NCBI RefSeq assembly: GCF_000786105.1
Contig: NZ_JTEV01000026.1
Span: 1 to 61,984, forward strand
DNA length: 61,984 nt
Direction: 5' to 3'
Source: Bdellovibrio sp. ArHS
GTDB taxonomy: Bacteria; Bdellovibrionota; Bdellovibrionia; Bdellovibrionales; Bdellovibrionaceae
The notes under the pieces are model-generated. The model searched no databases, was not told the origin of the DNA, and worked only from the letters and a program-made list of their open reading frames with translations. Position 1 is the stretch's first letter. Every line of letters starts with the position of its first letter. Position numbers and translations under genes: made by a program. Below, piece by piece: positions 17,877-26,870 of the stretch.

Positions 17877-18230
17877 TTAGAACGACAGCAACGCGGTTTT
17901 CAGGTCGTCGGCGACCTCCAGACCGCGAACCACTCCCATACGGATAAGTTTTTCCTTCAGACTTTCGCGCAGCGAAGCCAAGCGTAAATCCGCCGGCTTC
18001 GCGCGAATCTCCCTTTGCATCTGCGCCAACAACGGGACCGCATCCAAACTGATAGTGTCAACATCTTGAAAATAGATAACGACCCGACTGATTTCCGTTT
18101 TACCTAACAACTCTTGTCGACAGGCTTCCAAGGCCGGTATGACTTGACTGGTTATTTCCCCCGTAAGGGACACCACGAGCATGTTATTTCTCTGATTAAA
18201 GGCGTACTGAAACGACTTCTGGTCTTCCAA
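17877..18230 (-). CDS. STAS-domain protein (anti-sigma antagonist-like)
   Basis: 117 residues making a single STAS domain: beta strand NMLVVSLTGEIT, strand VVIYFQDVDTISLDAVPLL, then a helix and DLRLASL. In SpoIIAA-type proteins the Ser in the DSSG loop is phosphorylated by an anti-sigma kinase; here the loop reads TISLDAVP, so Ser is present but the DSSG form is not. It may report stress or partner with a kinase elsewhere; no kinase or sigma factor is adjacent. Its stop codon abuts the stop of the convergent lysozyme-like gene with no spacer. Confidence 0.75.
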   Translation of the reverse strand: MEDQKSFQYAFNQRNNMLVVSLTGEITSQVIPALEACRQELLGKTEISRVVIYFQDVDTISLDAVPLLAQMQREIRAKPADLRLASLRESLKEKLIRMGVVRGLEVADDLKTALLSF

Positions 18231-18451
18231 CGTGCAACTCCCGCGAAATCGATCTTATTTTTCTGCTTCTTAAGATTTTAACATAGGCGCCCAAGCATTA
18301 AAGCTTTCTCATCCTCGTATCCCGCCCTGGAACAGCTATATGAATTCCTCTTGGGACCCCATGGTAATTTGGGTTCCGAATAAAGACGTGTTTGACAACT
18401 AGCTCGGCGCCTAATAACTCTGTGGGTCACATCAATGAGGGAGGGTTCCAC

Positions 18452-19795
18452 ATGAAATTTCTAACTCTGGTATTGACCTTTTTTTTGGTCGCGACAACAG
18501 CCTTTACCGCCCCCAAAAAACAGCAAGGCCCGGTGAAGATCAATCCAACCTCTCTGCGCGAACTTTATCTTTCCCGCAATATCGATATCGCAATTGCTTT
18601 GAATGAAGTTCAGCAAGCAAAGACGCAAGTGTCGATCGCGCGCGGCAACCTTCTTCCCTCTGTCAATCTGGGTGCAGTGATTTCCAGTGGCCCTAGCTTC
18701 ATGCTGACTTCCGTGAGCATGCTCTTGCCTTTCCTTATGCCCAGCAGTTGGTTGGATCTGAAAGAGAACACCTATCTTCTGCGCGCTCAAGGAACATCCT
18801 ACTATCTGGCGCAGTTGAATGGTTATGCTTCCGCTTACTCTGTGTATTTGACAGTCTTGGGCGACATCGAACTTCGCAATGCCCTGCAAGAGCAGTATGA
18901 AAACTACGAGCAGATTGCTGAAGCCCTTCGTCTTCCTGCCGAGGTGGGAATCATCCGCAAGGAAGAATACCTGCAAGCACAGGCTCAGGCGAAAAATGCC
19001 TTAGTGCAAGTGTCTCAGGTCGATGAGTTGATCAAAAGAGAAAAAGCCTCTGTACGACAAATGCTCGGGCTTGAACTGACACAGGAAATTGTTTTCGAGC
19101 CGGCGAATGTTGCCGCCTCTAGCGCAGAAACGCTCACGCCGATCGCTCTTCTTGAAAAGATTCATGAAAGTTCGCCTGAGACGACGCAAATGAATGCTTT
19201 GATCACGGCAGCTCAATACAACAAATGGAGCAAGGCTTTCAGCTTCCTGACCGGCAGCTCTTTGGGAATCAATCGCCCTGCTTCTGGAGGCGCCTTTAGT
19301 TCGGTCACTTCCACCGGCTCGGTCAATATGGGTTTTGGCTACTTCCCCAGTCTGGAACTTTCAAATCTGAATGTTGAACAACTGCGTTTGCGCAAGCAAG
19401 AGTTGCGCTATGACCAGGCCCAATTGATTGAATCCACCTTGGGGGCGTTGCAAGAAGCGCATCGCCAGTTTGAAGCGGCCTCTGTCGCTGAAGCAAACTT
19501 GCGCGAAGTTTACGACGCTGAATACAAACGTTATCAACTGGGTATCACGGACATCCTTCATGTTCTTCAGGCCGGTAACTCATTGACATCGGCACTTCTT
19601 AACAAAGTCAAAGCGACGACAAATCTGAATACCCTGCGCATCAGTCTTCATCGACTTATGCTTTCGGATCAGTTCGCGAATATCGAAAAGTGCACCATTG
19701 AACGTCAAGGTTCAGGTGGCATTAAAGGCAAACTGGGCCGAATCTTCAAACCAGAAAAATACCGCGTTTCTTTAGATGAAGTTTGCGGAAATTAA
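18452..19795 (+). CDS. TolC-like outer-membrane efflux protein
   Basis: 447 residues from ATG 18452, which has GGGAGGG upstream and begins a good signal peptide (cleavage after TTAFTA). Long helices rich in Gln, Ala and Glu, with the repeated organisation of the TolC/OEP fold, are visible (REEY-LQAQAQAKNALV and the mirrored EEAHRQFEAASVAEANLREVYDAE half). It would form the outer-membrane duct of a tripartite efflux or type I secretion system. No membrane fusion protein or inner-membrane pump is next to it, so its partner is encoded elsewhere. Confidence 0.82.
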   Translation: MKFLTLVLTFFLVATTAFTAPKKQQGPVKINPTSLRELYLSRNIDIAIALNEVQQAKTQVSIARGNLLPSVNLGAVISSGPSFMLTSVSMLLPFLMPSSWLDLKENTYLLRAQGTSYYLAQLNGYASAYSVYLTVLGDIELRNALQEQYENYEQIAEALRLPAEVGIIRKEEYLQAQAQAKNALVQVSQVDELIKREKASVRQMLGLELTQEIVFEPANVAASSAETLTPIALLEKIHESSPETTQMNALITAAQYNKWSKAFSFLTGSSLGINRPASGGAFSSVTSTGSVNMGFGYFPSLELSNLNVEQLRLRKQELRYDQAQLIESTLGALQEAHRQFEAASVAEANLREVYDAEYKRYQLGITDILHVLQAGNSLTSALLNKVKATTNLNTLRISLHRLMLSDQFANIEKCTIERQGSGGIKGKLGRIFKPEKYRVSLDEVCGN

Positions 19796-19797
19796 AT

Positions 19798-19827
19798 AAG
19801 AAAGGGCTCAAGAGCCCTTTCTTTATT
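19798..19827. terminator. Bidirectional terminator between convergent genes
   Basis: An 11-bp stem (AAGAAAGGGCT / AGCCCTTTCTT) around a four-base loop, flanked by A/T on both sides, lies between the TolC-like gene and the convergent small exported protein. It can end transcripts from either side; on the minus strand it overlaps the last codons of the small gene. Confidence 0.85.
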
Positions 19828-20155
19828 GCACTCCGGAAGAACTGGAGTCGTTTGGTCGAGGCGGTCTTCCTCCCTGCGGGCCCCGCCCGAACTTCGGTGG
19901 CTCGAAACCTTTTTCCTTCAGACACGCGTCCATTTTTTCCCTTGTCTCTTCGTCAGGAGCCTGCGGTCTTTCTCCTGGGGTTGGCTCTGGCAAACCCAAT
20001 TCTTCACGACAAGCATCAAATGCCGCACGATGATCCTCTTGAGATCTTCCGTGAAAACCTTCCGTTTGTGCCACCGCCGGAGCGTTTAGCGCCAACACGA
20101 GACTTAAAGCCATGAATACTTGCAGATCTGTGACTAGCTGTTTTTTGAATCTCAT
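19823..20155 (-). CDS. Small exported protein with two conserved-looking Cys
   Basis: 110 residues from ATG 20155, preceded by AAGGAGA. A signal peptide ends near APAVAQ. The mature part has a duplicated-looking pattern, FDACREELGLPEP and then KMDACLKEKGFEPP, so each half has one Cys that could form a disulphide, followed by a Gly/Pro/Arg-rich tail. I do not recognise a characterised family; it is a periplasmic or secreted protein of unknown role. Confidence 0.7.
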   Translation of the reverse strand: MRFKKQLVTDLQVFMALSLVLALNAPAVAQTEGFHGRSQEDHRAAFDACREELGLPEPTPGERPQAPDEETREKMDACLKEKGFEPPKFGRGPQGGRPPRPNDSSSSGVQ

Positions 20156-20360
20156 AAAATCTCCTTCGTTAAAAGCAGAATAAAGCGACACTGTGGAGTC
20201 AGAATGGAAAAATCTCAAAACAAGTCGTCGACCACCATGAAGCGGTGGCGGGAGGCCGACCACAAGTTGGGCGTTTTTGCGATCTTTGAACCCGGCAACT
20301 CATTTATGTCATAATGTTTCAATAATCTAAAACACACCCCTCATGCGCCGAAGGAAGTAA

Positions 20361-20909
20361 ATGAGATTACTAATACTGCTACTGCCACTTTTTCTAGTTA
20401 CAGCCTGCTCGACGACCTCAAAGAAGGAAACGTCTCAAACTGTCCCTGTAGAAGCGACAGAAGCTGAAGAAACGTCTGCCGTTGATTACTTGGCGATTCA
20501 ACGTCATCTTCAGCTTGAAAGGGATCGAGACGCCCTGGGCTTTTCCGAGAAGGCTTTTAATACCTGTGCAACTGGATACGGATATTCCCGCTCCCAGAAC
20601 TGTCATCAAGAACATCTCGTTGTTATTCACTTCCGCCTTCTTTGCCGCGATTCCGAAGGAACAATTTCGACCATTCTTTCCGAGGCCGACTTGCAGCCTT
20701 TGGCAAGTCGTCGGGTGCGCTGGAGTTTAAAAGGCCTTCAAGGCGAAACAACGACCGACAGTTTGGGCTATGGACAAATCGTGACCGCAGCCATTCCTTC
20801 GCAACGAACTCAACGCCTGCGTCTTGCTGTCGGTTCTGAGTTTCTGTACATGCGCGCGGGCGAAATTCAAAAGGTCATTACGCCTCAACCGTGGTGCGAC
20901 TCTTACTAA
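20361..20909 (+). CDS. Putative lipoprotein, unknown function
   Basis: 182 residues with a lipobox (LFLVTAC, lipidated Cys at 16) and then a Ser/Thr/Glu-rich spacer. The globular part has four Cys and the fragment RRVRWSLKGLQGETTTDSLGYGQI, which looks like a small beta-sandwich of the Ig-like/carboxypeptidase-regulatory sort, though this is weak. AAGGAAG precedes the ATG. No family recognised. Its stop is 15 bases from that of the convergent coiled-coil gene. Confidence 0.7.
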   Translation: MRLLILLLPLFLVTACSTTSKKETSQTVPVEATEAEETSAVDYLAIQRHLQLERDRDALGFSEKAFNTCATGYGYSRSQNCHQEHLVVIHFRLLCRDSEGTISTILSEADLQPLASRRVRWSLKGLQGETTTDSLGYGQIVTAAIPSQRTQRLRLAVGSEFLYMRAGEIQKVITPQPWCDSY

Positions 20910-20924
20910 GATATAAAAAGACCG

Positions 20925-21863
20925 TTAACGAAGCAGACTGAGTTCTTCGTTTTTTTGGCGCAAGTTCGCTTCTAAAGTCCTTATCTGTTCTTGCTGACGA
21001 CGGACATTTTCCTGAACTTGTCGAATCTGAGAATTTAGTGTGGACTGGCTGACAATCATCTGAAATTGGGCCTGTTGCATCTGCGCCATCTCCTGGCGCA
21101 ATGCTGCGATTTCATCACGAATATTCAAGCGTGTTTGCTCAAGGTCCGCTAAGACCTGTTGTTTTTCGTTTTGAATAGCTTGGCTGTTGGCCAACACCTG
21201 AGCTGAAATATTCATTCGCTGTTGTTTCAGATTTTCGATTTGCTGTCGTTGCGTTTCCAAAAGACTTTGCAGTTCTGACAGACGGGCCGTTTTTTCGTTG
21301 ATGTAATTTCCATTGTAAGCCCAAAACGTCCATTGTTCCTGCGTCTCACGCACCGCCGCCTCCATATTGCGAATATCCTGATCCAGCTGCTCTTTCAACA
21401 TTTGCGCCTGGCTGCTTTGATCTCGCATCAAATCAGCGGCATGGCGATTGATATCCTCTTGGATCCGATCAAAACCTTGGAGATCCTCTAAAAAATCCTG
21501 AATCTGATTGGACGTTGATCGCAACTGCGCCCCGTACGATAGCTGAGGCGTTGCCGATGCAGGACTCTGATTCTGTGCAGCCTGAGTGCGCGCGCGCATT
21601 TCCTGCAAAAGGCGTTGCTGATTGACCAACATATCCCGGGCCGAGCTGATCTGCTGTTGAAGGACATTGATCTCTGATTGCAACCGCGCTCTTTGGGCCG
21701 ACATGCGCGAGTCCGGCACCGCCGCCACCGTGCGCGTAGGCCTTTCGGTGCGCTCGATCAGCAGACTTTGCGTTTCGCGGAGGCCACGATTGACATAGAA
21801 AAGCCAGACGGAAACGCCGACAACAAAAGCGAGCACCACGTAGAAAAGATTCTTCCTGGTCAT
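20925..21863 (-). CDS. Membrane-anchored coiled-coil protein
   Basis: 312 residues: a single N-terminal membrane helix (about 6-24) and then almost entirely Gln/Glu/Arg-rich heptad-like sequence, interrupted near 180-190 by the aromatic WTFWAYNGNYIN. The N-terminal anchor puts the coiled coil in the periplasm. It is likely a structural spacer or scaffold; no enzymatic motif is seen and the family is not recognised. Confidence 0.75.
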   Translation of the reverse strand: MTRKNLFYVVLAFVVGVSVWLFYVNRGLRETQSLLIERTERPTRTVAAVPDSRMSAQRARLQSEINVLQQQISSARDMLVNQQRLLQEMRARTQAAQNQSPASATPQLSYGAQLRSTSNQIQDFLEDLQGFDRIQEDINRHAADLMRDQSSQAQMLKEQLDQDIRNMEAAVRETQEQWTFWAYNGNYINEKTARLSELQSLLETQRQQIENLKQQRMNISAQVLANSQAIQNEKQQVLADLEQTRLNIRDEIAALRQEMAQMQQAQFQMIVSQSTLNSQIRQVQENVRRQQEQIRTLEANLRQKNEELSLLR

Positions 21864-21963
21864 GGCAAAAGTTTACTTCACAGGGCATGGAAAACGAATG
21901 CCGCTGGACCGACCTTGTCTCTATACATCTGGCCACAGCGGCGCAACACTATAAAATAGAGGC

Positions 21964-23529
21964 ATGAATACATACAATACTCACGAAACACACACTTATT
22001 GGCTCGACTCTGTAGAAATGCCGGCAACCAAACCCTTAGACAAAGATCTGATGGTAGACACTTGTATCGTCGGCGGCGGCCTGGGCGGGTTGATCACTGC
22101 TTATCTTCTTATGAAAGAAGGCCGATCCGTCTGTATTCTGGAGGCGCACGAACTGGGAAGTGGTCAATCAGGAAGAACAACCGCCCACTTCACCACTGCA
22201 CTAGATGATCGCTATTTTGAGATTGAAAGATTGCATGGCGAAGAAAAAACCTTCATGGCGGCGGAAAGTCATCAAGCGGCCCTTGAAGAGATTGAAAAAA
22301 TCATTCTGGAAGAAGGCATCGAATGTGAAATGCAGCACGTAGATGGCTATCTTTTTTTAGCCGAAGGCGACCATCTTACGACTCTAGAAGAGGAATTCCG
22401 TGCCGCCAGTCGAGCCGGCCTTATCGTGAAGCTGGTGCAACAGCCCCCCGTGGGTTTCGACTGCGGAACTTGTCTGTGTTTTCCCCGACAAATTCAACTT
22501 CATCCGATGAAACTGCTGCGAGGACTGGCGGACGCTATTTTAAGAAAGGACCAGGCCATCTTCACTCAGACCGTGGTTGTCGATGTACAAGGTGGCGAAA
22601 AGGCCTTTGTCACCACTCGCGAAGGACACACTGTTCGAGCGCAAAACATCGTCGTGGCGACCAATTCCCCCATCAACGACCTGTTCGCCATTCACACCAA
22701 ACAAGCGCCCTACCGAACTTACGTGATTGGTGGACTGATCACCAAAGGCCGCTTTCCCCATATTCTTTGTTGGGATACGGGCGACCCTTATCACTATATT
22801 CGCACAACTCCCTACTCGGTCACGCATGACTTGATCTTGGTCGGTGGAGAAGATCACAAGACGGGACAAAATTCTCATCCCGAAGAGACCTTAAAAAAAT
22901 TGGAGATGTGGGCTCGTGCTCGTTTTCCGATCGAGTCCGTGCGCTATCACTGGTCCGGTCAAGTGATGGAGCCTGTCGATGGCATGGGGTTCTTAGGACA
23001 CAATCCGATGGATAAGAACAACGTCTACGTCATCACCGGTGATTCGGGAAACGGTATGACCCATTGTGTGGTGGGCGGAATTTTAATTCGCGATCAGATC
23101 ACCCATCGTCCTAATCCCTGGCACGAACTTTATGATCCCGGCCGAGTGAACTTGCGGGCGGCGAAAGAGTTTATTGCTGAAAATGCCAACGTGGCAGCTC
23201 AGTACACCGAGTATTTCACGCCAGAGCACGTAAAATCTTTTGAGTCCATACCCGAGGGAGAAGGCGCTGTCGTAAACTTGGGTTTAAAAAAAGTGGCCGT
23301 CTACAAAGACGAGGTCGGCCATCTTGAGTTTCTGTCGGCGGTATGCCCGCATCTGGCGGGCATTGTGCAGTGGAACTCGCTGGAAAAATCCTGGGATTGT
23401 CCCTGCCACGGTTCGCGATTTGATTGCCATGGAAAAGTTATTGAGGGGCCGGCCTTCGCGGATCTGCCTCCTGTCGGTCATCAAGATCGACCGAAGGATC
23501 AAGACAGCATCAGTCCTCCACCAGCCTGA
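21964..23529 (+). CDS. FAD-dependent oxidoreductase with C-terminal Rieske domain
   Basis: 521 residues. The N-terminal DAO-type flavin domain starts with CIVGGGLGGLITAYLL and has GQSGRTTAHFTT, typical of the family that oxidises amines or gamma-glutamyl compounds (PuuB-like). The C-terminal Rieske domain has C461-x-H463 and C479-x-x-H482. This is the reverse order of the Rieske/FAD protein at the window start. The substrate is unknown; electrons probably pass from FAD to the cluster. AGAGGC precedes the ATG. Its 3' end overlaps the convergent CvfB-like gene by 20 bases. Confidence 0.88.
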   Translation: MNTYNTHETHTYWLDSVEMPATKPLDKDLMVDTCIVGGGLGGLITAYLLMKEGRSVCILEAHELGSGQSGRTTAHFTTALDDRYFEIERLHGEEKTFMAAESHQAALEEIEKIILEEGIECEMQHVDGYLFLAEGDHLTTLEEEFRAASRAGLIVKLVQQPPVGFDCGTCLCFPRQIQLHPMKLLRGLADAILRKDQAIFTQTVVVDVQGGEKAFVTTREGHTVRAQNIVVATNSPINDLFAIHTKQAPYRTYVIGGLITKGRFPHILCWDTGDPYHYIRTTPYSVTHDLILVGGEDHKTGQNSHPEETLKKLEMWARARFPIESVRYHWSGQVMEPVDGMGFLGHNPMDKNNVYVITGDSGNGMTHCVVGGILIRDQITHRPNPWHELYDPGRVNLRAAKEFIAENANVAAQYTEYFTPEHVKSFESIPEGEGAVVNLGLKKVAVYKDEVGHLEFLSAVCPHLAGIVQWNSLEKSWDCPCHGSRFDCHGKVIEGPAFADLPPVGHQDRPKDQDSISPPPA

Positions 23530-24343
23530 TGCCATCGTCCTGAATCGTCACAAGACGTTTTTTATAAAGGCCGCCTAAAGCCATTTTATATTTCTTTTTG
23601 CTCACGCCAAAAAGTTTATAAATCTCTTCAGGCGCGGTTTTTTCAGTTAAAGGAAGAAATCCGCGCTTTTGTTTTAAAAGATCCAGAATCTTTTCACCGA
23701 TATCGTCAGAACCTTTGTGCCCGAGTTGTTGCAAACTGAGATCGATCTTTCCATCGGGACGGATTTGTTTGATGTAACCCTTCACTCTTTCACCATGATA
23801 AAGGGGTTGAAAGACTTCGTTCTGATAAAGGACGCCCCAGTGACGGCCGTTGATAATCGCTTTAAATCCCAAATCCGTTTTGGCGGCGATGAATAAGTTC
23901 ACCGCCTCGCCTTCCTGATAATTCCCCGGTTCTTTTTCGATAAAGCGATCCAGACGCATGGATGCGGTGATTCGATCACTCTTATCCAGGTAAATGAACA
24001 CGATCACATATTGACCCGCACGCAGTTCGCGGGTTTGTTCACTGTAGGGAAGAAAAAGGTCCTTGGTTAAGCCCCAGTCCAAGAATGCCCCTACTTTTTC
24101 TATGGCTTTGACTTTAAGGTGGGCAAAGTCCCCCACCTGCGCAAAAGGCTCTTCGGTGGTGGCTAAAAGACGATCTTCAGAGTCATAGCAGATAAAAACT
24201 TCAAGCTCGTCCCCCACTTCACAAGGGTCCGGCATGTATCTTAAAGGCAAAAGAATTTCGCCATCATCACCACCATCCAGAAAAACGCCAAAATCAGCGT
24301 GTTTGACGACTTTAAGTTTGTTGTATTGACCGATCTGAACCAC
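23510..24343 (-). CDS. CvfB/YitL-like S1 RNA-binding protein
   Basis: 277 residues with tandem S1-type OB folds (segments near DFGVFLDGGDDGEILLPLRY, GAFLDWGLTKDLFLPYSE and VKGYIKQIRPDGKIDLSL) and a C-terminal winged helix (GVSKKKYKMALGGLYKKRLV). This is the architecture of CvfB, which binds RNA and influences virulence-factor expression in Staphylococcus. In this organism the role is unknown, but RNA binding is likely. It overlaps the end of the convergent oxidoreductase gene by 20 bases, so antisense pairing of the 3' ends is possible. Confidence 0.85.
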   Translation of the reverse strand: MVQIGQYNKLKVVKHADFGVFLDGGDDGEILLPLRYMPDPCEVGDELEVFICYDSEDRLLATTEEPFAQVGDFAHLKVKAIEKVGAFLDWGLTKDLFLPYSEQTRELRAGQYVIVFIYLDKSDRITASMRLDRFIEKEPGNYQEGEAVNLFIAAKTDLGFKAIINGRHWGVLYQNEVFQPLYHGERVKGYIKQIRPDGKIDLSLQQLGHKGSDDIGEKILDLLKQKRGFLPLTEKTAPEEIYKLFGVSKKKYKMALGGLYKKRLVTIQDDGIRLVED

Positions 24344-24451
24344 GAGTATTTCTTCCTTTAATTTATGGCGGACTATACCCGAAATTCCATTTCGTAACCA
24401 TGGGAATTCTGCTATAGTGCCGGAAATTTATCCCTTTCTTCACGGTGGCCA

Positions 24452-25879
24452 ATGGACATTCTGAATAAATCAAAATTGAAAGCTGTCCTTGTGGGCGTGC
24501 AACTTCCCCGCGTATCTGACGAGGAAACCCGTGGTTCTTTAGCAGAACTGTCCCGGTTAGTAACAACCTTAGGCTACGAAGTGGTGGGACAAACATCCCA
24601 GAAACGCAATTCCACTAAAAGTGGCACGGTCCTCGGCGATGGAAAGCTGAAAGAGCTCGCCTCTTGGACCGGGGGCACAGGCGTGATTGGCCCCTTAGTG
24701 GTAAAAAAGAAACACAAAGCAGCATTGCGTTTCAAAAACCAAGATGAAGATGAAGCCGATGAATTCGCAGCCGAGGAAGACGACTTTGCAGAGGTGCCGG
24801 AAGAAAGTGAAGACCTTTCTTTGGATGCAGACTCTGACGTGCCTCAAGAAAAGGCTCAGGTCGTTATTTTTGACTGTGATCTTTCCCCTTCCCAACTTCG
24901 CAATTTAGAAAGCGCCACAGGCGCTCAAGTTTTGGATCGCACCGGCGTGATCATCGAGATTTTCAGTCGCCATGCGCGAACCAAGGCAGCCCGCCTTCAG
25001 GTGGAAATCGCTCGCTTGACTTACGTGGCGCCACGCTTGCGCGAAACCAGCGGTGGTGAAGATCGTGGCGGCGGCGGAATCGGCGGGAAAGGGGCTGGTG
25101 AAACCAGTGTCGAGTTAGACCGTCGTAAAATCCGTGACCGCATCAAAGAACTGAAACATGAATTGGCAGCGATTTCTCAGGAGCACATCACGCGTCGTTC
25201 TCGTCGCAATCAGGAAATTTCTGTAGCGCTGGTCGGATACACCAACGCAGGCAAGTCCTCTTTAATGCGCGCTTTGACCGGAAGCGAAGTTTTAGTCGCG
25301 GATAAATTGTTTGCGACTTTGGATACGACCGTGCGTGTATTGTACCCGGAGTCACGACCAAAAATTTTGATCTCGGACACGGTGGGATTTATCAAGAAAC
25401 TTCCTCATGATCTCGTAGCTTCCTTTAAATCCACTTTGGATGAGGCAGCAAATGCGTCTTTACTTCTTTACGTGGTGGATTCTTCGGACCCCACCTTCCG
25501 CTCACAACTGCAAGTGACCCGAGCCGTTCTTGATGAAGTTGGTGCCAGCGATATTGACAGCCTTTTGGTTTTAAACAAAGTCGATCGCCTGTCCGCCGAG
25601 GAGCGGGAAAAACTTCAACAGGAATATCCCGAAGCCCTTTTCCTTTCCGCTCATAACAAAGAAGATGTCGCCAATTTGCGCCTTCGTCTGATCAAACATT
25701 TTGAAACAGCGATGATTGATCAGGAATTGCTCATTCCTTATGACGTCCAAGGGGCTATCGGTGAAATCCGCGCTAAAATGCGTGTGCTGTCGGAAAACTA
25801 CGACAATCGCGGCGTCACCTTGACGATCCGGGCCCATATTCAGGATATTGAAAAAATCCGCACGAAGTTTGGCATCTAA
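24452..25879 (+). CDS. hflX: Ribosome-splitting GTPase HflX with acidic insertion
   Basis: 475 residues. The HflX N-terminal domain, the Gly-rich linker (GGGGIGGKGAGE), a helical hairpin and the G domain (GYTNAGKS at 262-269, DTVGFIKKLPHD, NKVD) are all present. HflX binds stalled 70S ribosomes and splits them after heat shock or antibiotic stress. Unusual: residues about 75-133 hold an insertion with a KKK patch followed by more than 30 mostly acidic residues, where other HflX proteins go directly to a VIFD strand. No strong ribosome site precedes the ATG; TATAGT at 24413-24418 is a plausible -10 element. The AHSA1-like gene follows after 17 bases. Confidence 0.92.
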   Translation: MDILNKSKLKAVLVGVQLPRVSDEETRGSLAELSRLVTTLGYEVVGQTSQKRNSTKSGTVLGDGKLKELASWTGGTGVIGPLVVKKKHKAALRFKNQDEDEADEFAAEEDDFAEVPEESEDLSLDADSDVPQEKAQVVIFDCDLSPSQLRNLESATGAQVLDRTGVIIEIFSRHARTKAARLQVEIARLTYVAPRLRETSGGEDRGGGGIGGKGAGETSVELDRRKIRDRIKELKHELAAISQEHITRRSRRNQEISVALVGYTNAGKSSLMRALTGSEVLVADKLFATLDTTVRVLYPESRPKILISDTVGFIKKLPHDLVASFKSTLDEAANASLLLYVVDSSDPTFRSQLQVTRAVLDEVGASDIDSLLVLNKVDRLSAEEREKLQQEYPEALFLSAHNKEDVANLRLRLIKHFETAMIDQELLIPYDVQGAIGEIRAKMRVLSENYDNRGVTLTIRAHIQDIEKIRTKFGI

Positions 25880-25896
25880 ATTTGAGGAGTCTCTGC

Positions 25897-26325
25897 ATGA
25901 AAGACGTCATCGAACTTTCTATTTCTATTAAAGCCCCGACAGCCTGGATCTGGAAGGCTTTAACGGATTCCAGCGAGCTAGAAAACTGGTGGAGTGATGA
26001 CGTCATTTTGCAAGCCAAGGTCGGTGGCACATTCAAAGAACCCTGGGAAGATGACGAAGGGGAAAAACAACTGGCTTCGGGTAAAGTCCTCGCGGTCAAA
26101 AATGAAAAGCATCTTATTTTTACGTGGCGAGAAAAAAACTGGCCGAAAAATGCCGACACCCAATGCTCTTTCCTGATTGAAGATAAAGGAACTGTGCGCA
26201 CCCTAACGGTGAAACACGAGGGCTGGGAAAGTCTTCCCGAGACACAACGAGCGTCCGTGATGAAAGATTTTAAAGTAGGTTGGAACTATCACCTGAAAGA
26301 ACTCAAGTCCTATTTGGACGATTAA
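25897..26325 (+). CDS. AHSA1/START-like (SRPBCC) protein
   Basis: 142 residues, a single SRPBCC fold as in Aha1-like proteins: N-terminal IELSISIKAPTAWIWKALTD, W-rich ENWWSDD, KVLAVKNEKHLIFTW and the C-terminal W. Members bind lipophilic ligands or chaperone clients; no ligand can be named. ATG 25897 has GAGGAG at ideal spacing; an upstream TTG at 25882 overlaps that site and is rejected. It is 17 bases after hflX, likely co-transcribed. Four bases overlap with the convergent DUF488 gene. Confidence 0.82.
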   Translation: MKDVIELSISIKAPTAWIWKALTDSSELENWWSDDVILQAKVGGTFKEPWEDDEGEKQLASGKVLAVKNEKHLIFTWREKNWPKNADTQCSFLIEDKGTVRTLTVKHEGWESLPETQRASVMKDFKVGWNYHLKELKSYLDD

Positions 26326-26831
26326 GAGTGGCTTTCGACTCGGCCTCTTTTACCGATACTGAAAAGAAAAATTTCTTCCTGATCTTTCAATACCAGATTT
26401 TCAACTTTTAATTTTCCTTTTTTATGACGGTTCATTTCCTCGGCGATATAACGGCGGTGACAATCCAACGCATCGGATTCATAACAAAGTAAGGTGAGCC
26501 CCTTTTTCTTCGCCATTTTCAAAAGCTCTAAGATCTCGTCCTGCTGTTTTGGTAAAACCTTTTTCACGTAATCGCGAAACATTTTTTCTCTGGTGATCAG
26601 ATGGGTTTTAGCTTGTTTGCGCCACAAGGTCGGAACTCCCAGACCGGGCATATGAGTGTACGCAATGTCTTTCTTGGCAAGTTCTTCGCCCAGCTTCTTT
26701 TTCGAAAACCCCCGTTTACGGCTCAAAGGATTTTTGCGGATGTCCACGACATGGGTGACACCCTTTTCCCTAAGACCTTCTGTGAATTCTTCGATGTCGC
26801 AGCCTTCGTAGCCCACGGTAAAGATCTTCAT
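26322..26831 (-). CDS. DUF488 family protein
   Basis: 169 residues. Starts with IFTVGYEGCDIEEF and has VDIRKNPLSRKRGFSKKKL, YTHMPGLG and a late LLCYESDALDCHRRYIAEEM, all hallmark positions of DUF488, whose biochemical role is not settled. The Cys-His pair in the last block is suggestive of a catalytic or metal site. Cytoplasmic, no membrane helix. It converges on the AHSA1-like gene with a four-base overlap. Confidence 0.88.
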   Translation of the reverse strand: MKIFTVGYEGCDIEEFTEGLREKGVTHVVDIRKNPLSRKRGFSKKKLGEELAKKDIAYTHMPGLGVPTLWRKQAKTHLITREKMFRDYVKKVLPKQQDEILELLKMAKKKGLTLLCYESDALDCHRRYIAEEMNRHKKGKLKVENLVLKDQEEIFLFSIGKRGRVESHS

Positions 26832-26870
26832 ATCCTTAGCTTAAGGCGGCCAGACGAAAAGAGCACTATG

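Noticed and set aside
18392-18420. TTGACA followed by TAATAA upstream of the TolC-like gene
   Set aside because: The spacing is only 14 bases; at 17 bases the -10 candidate is a poor match. Left unassigned.
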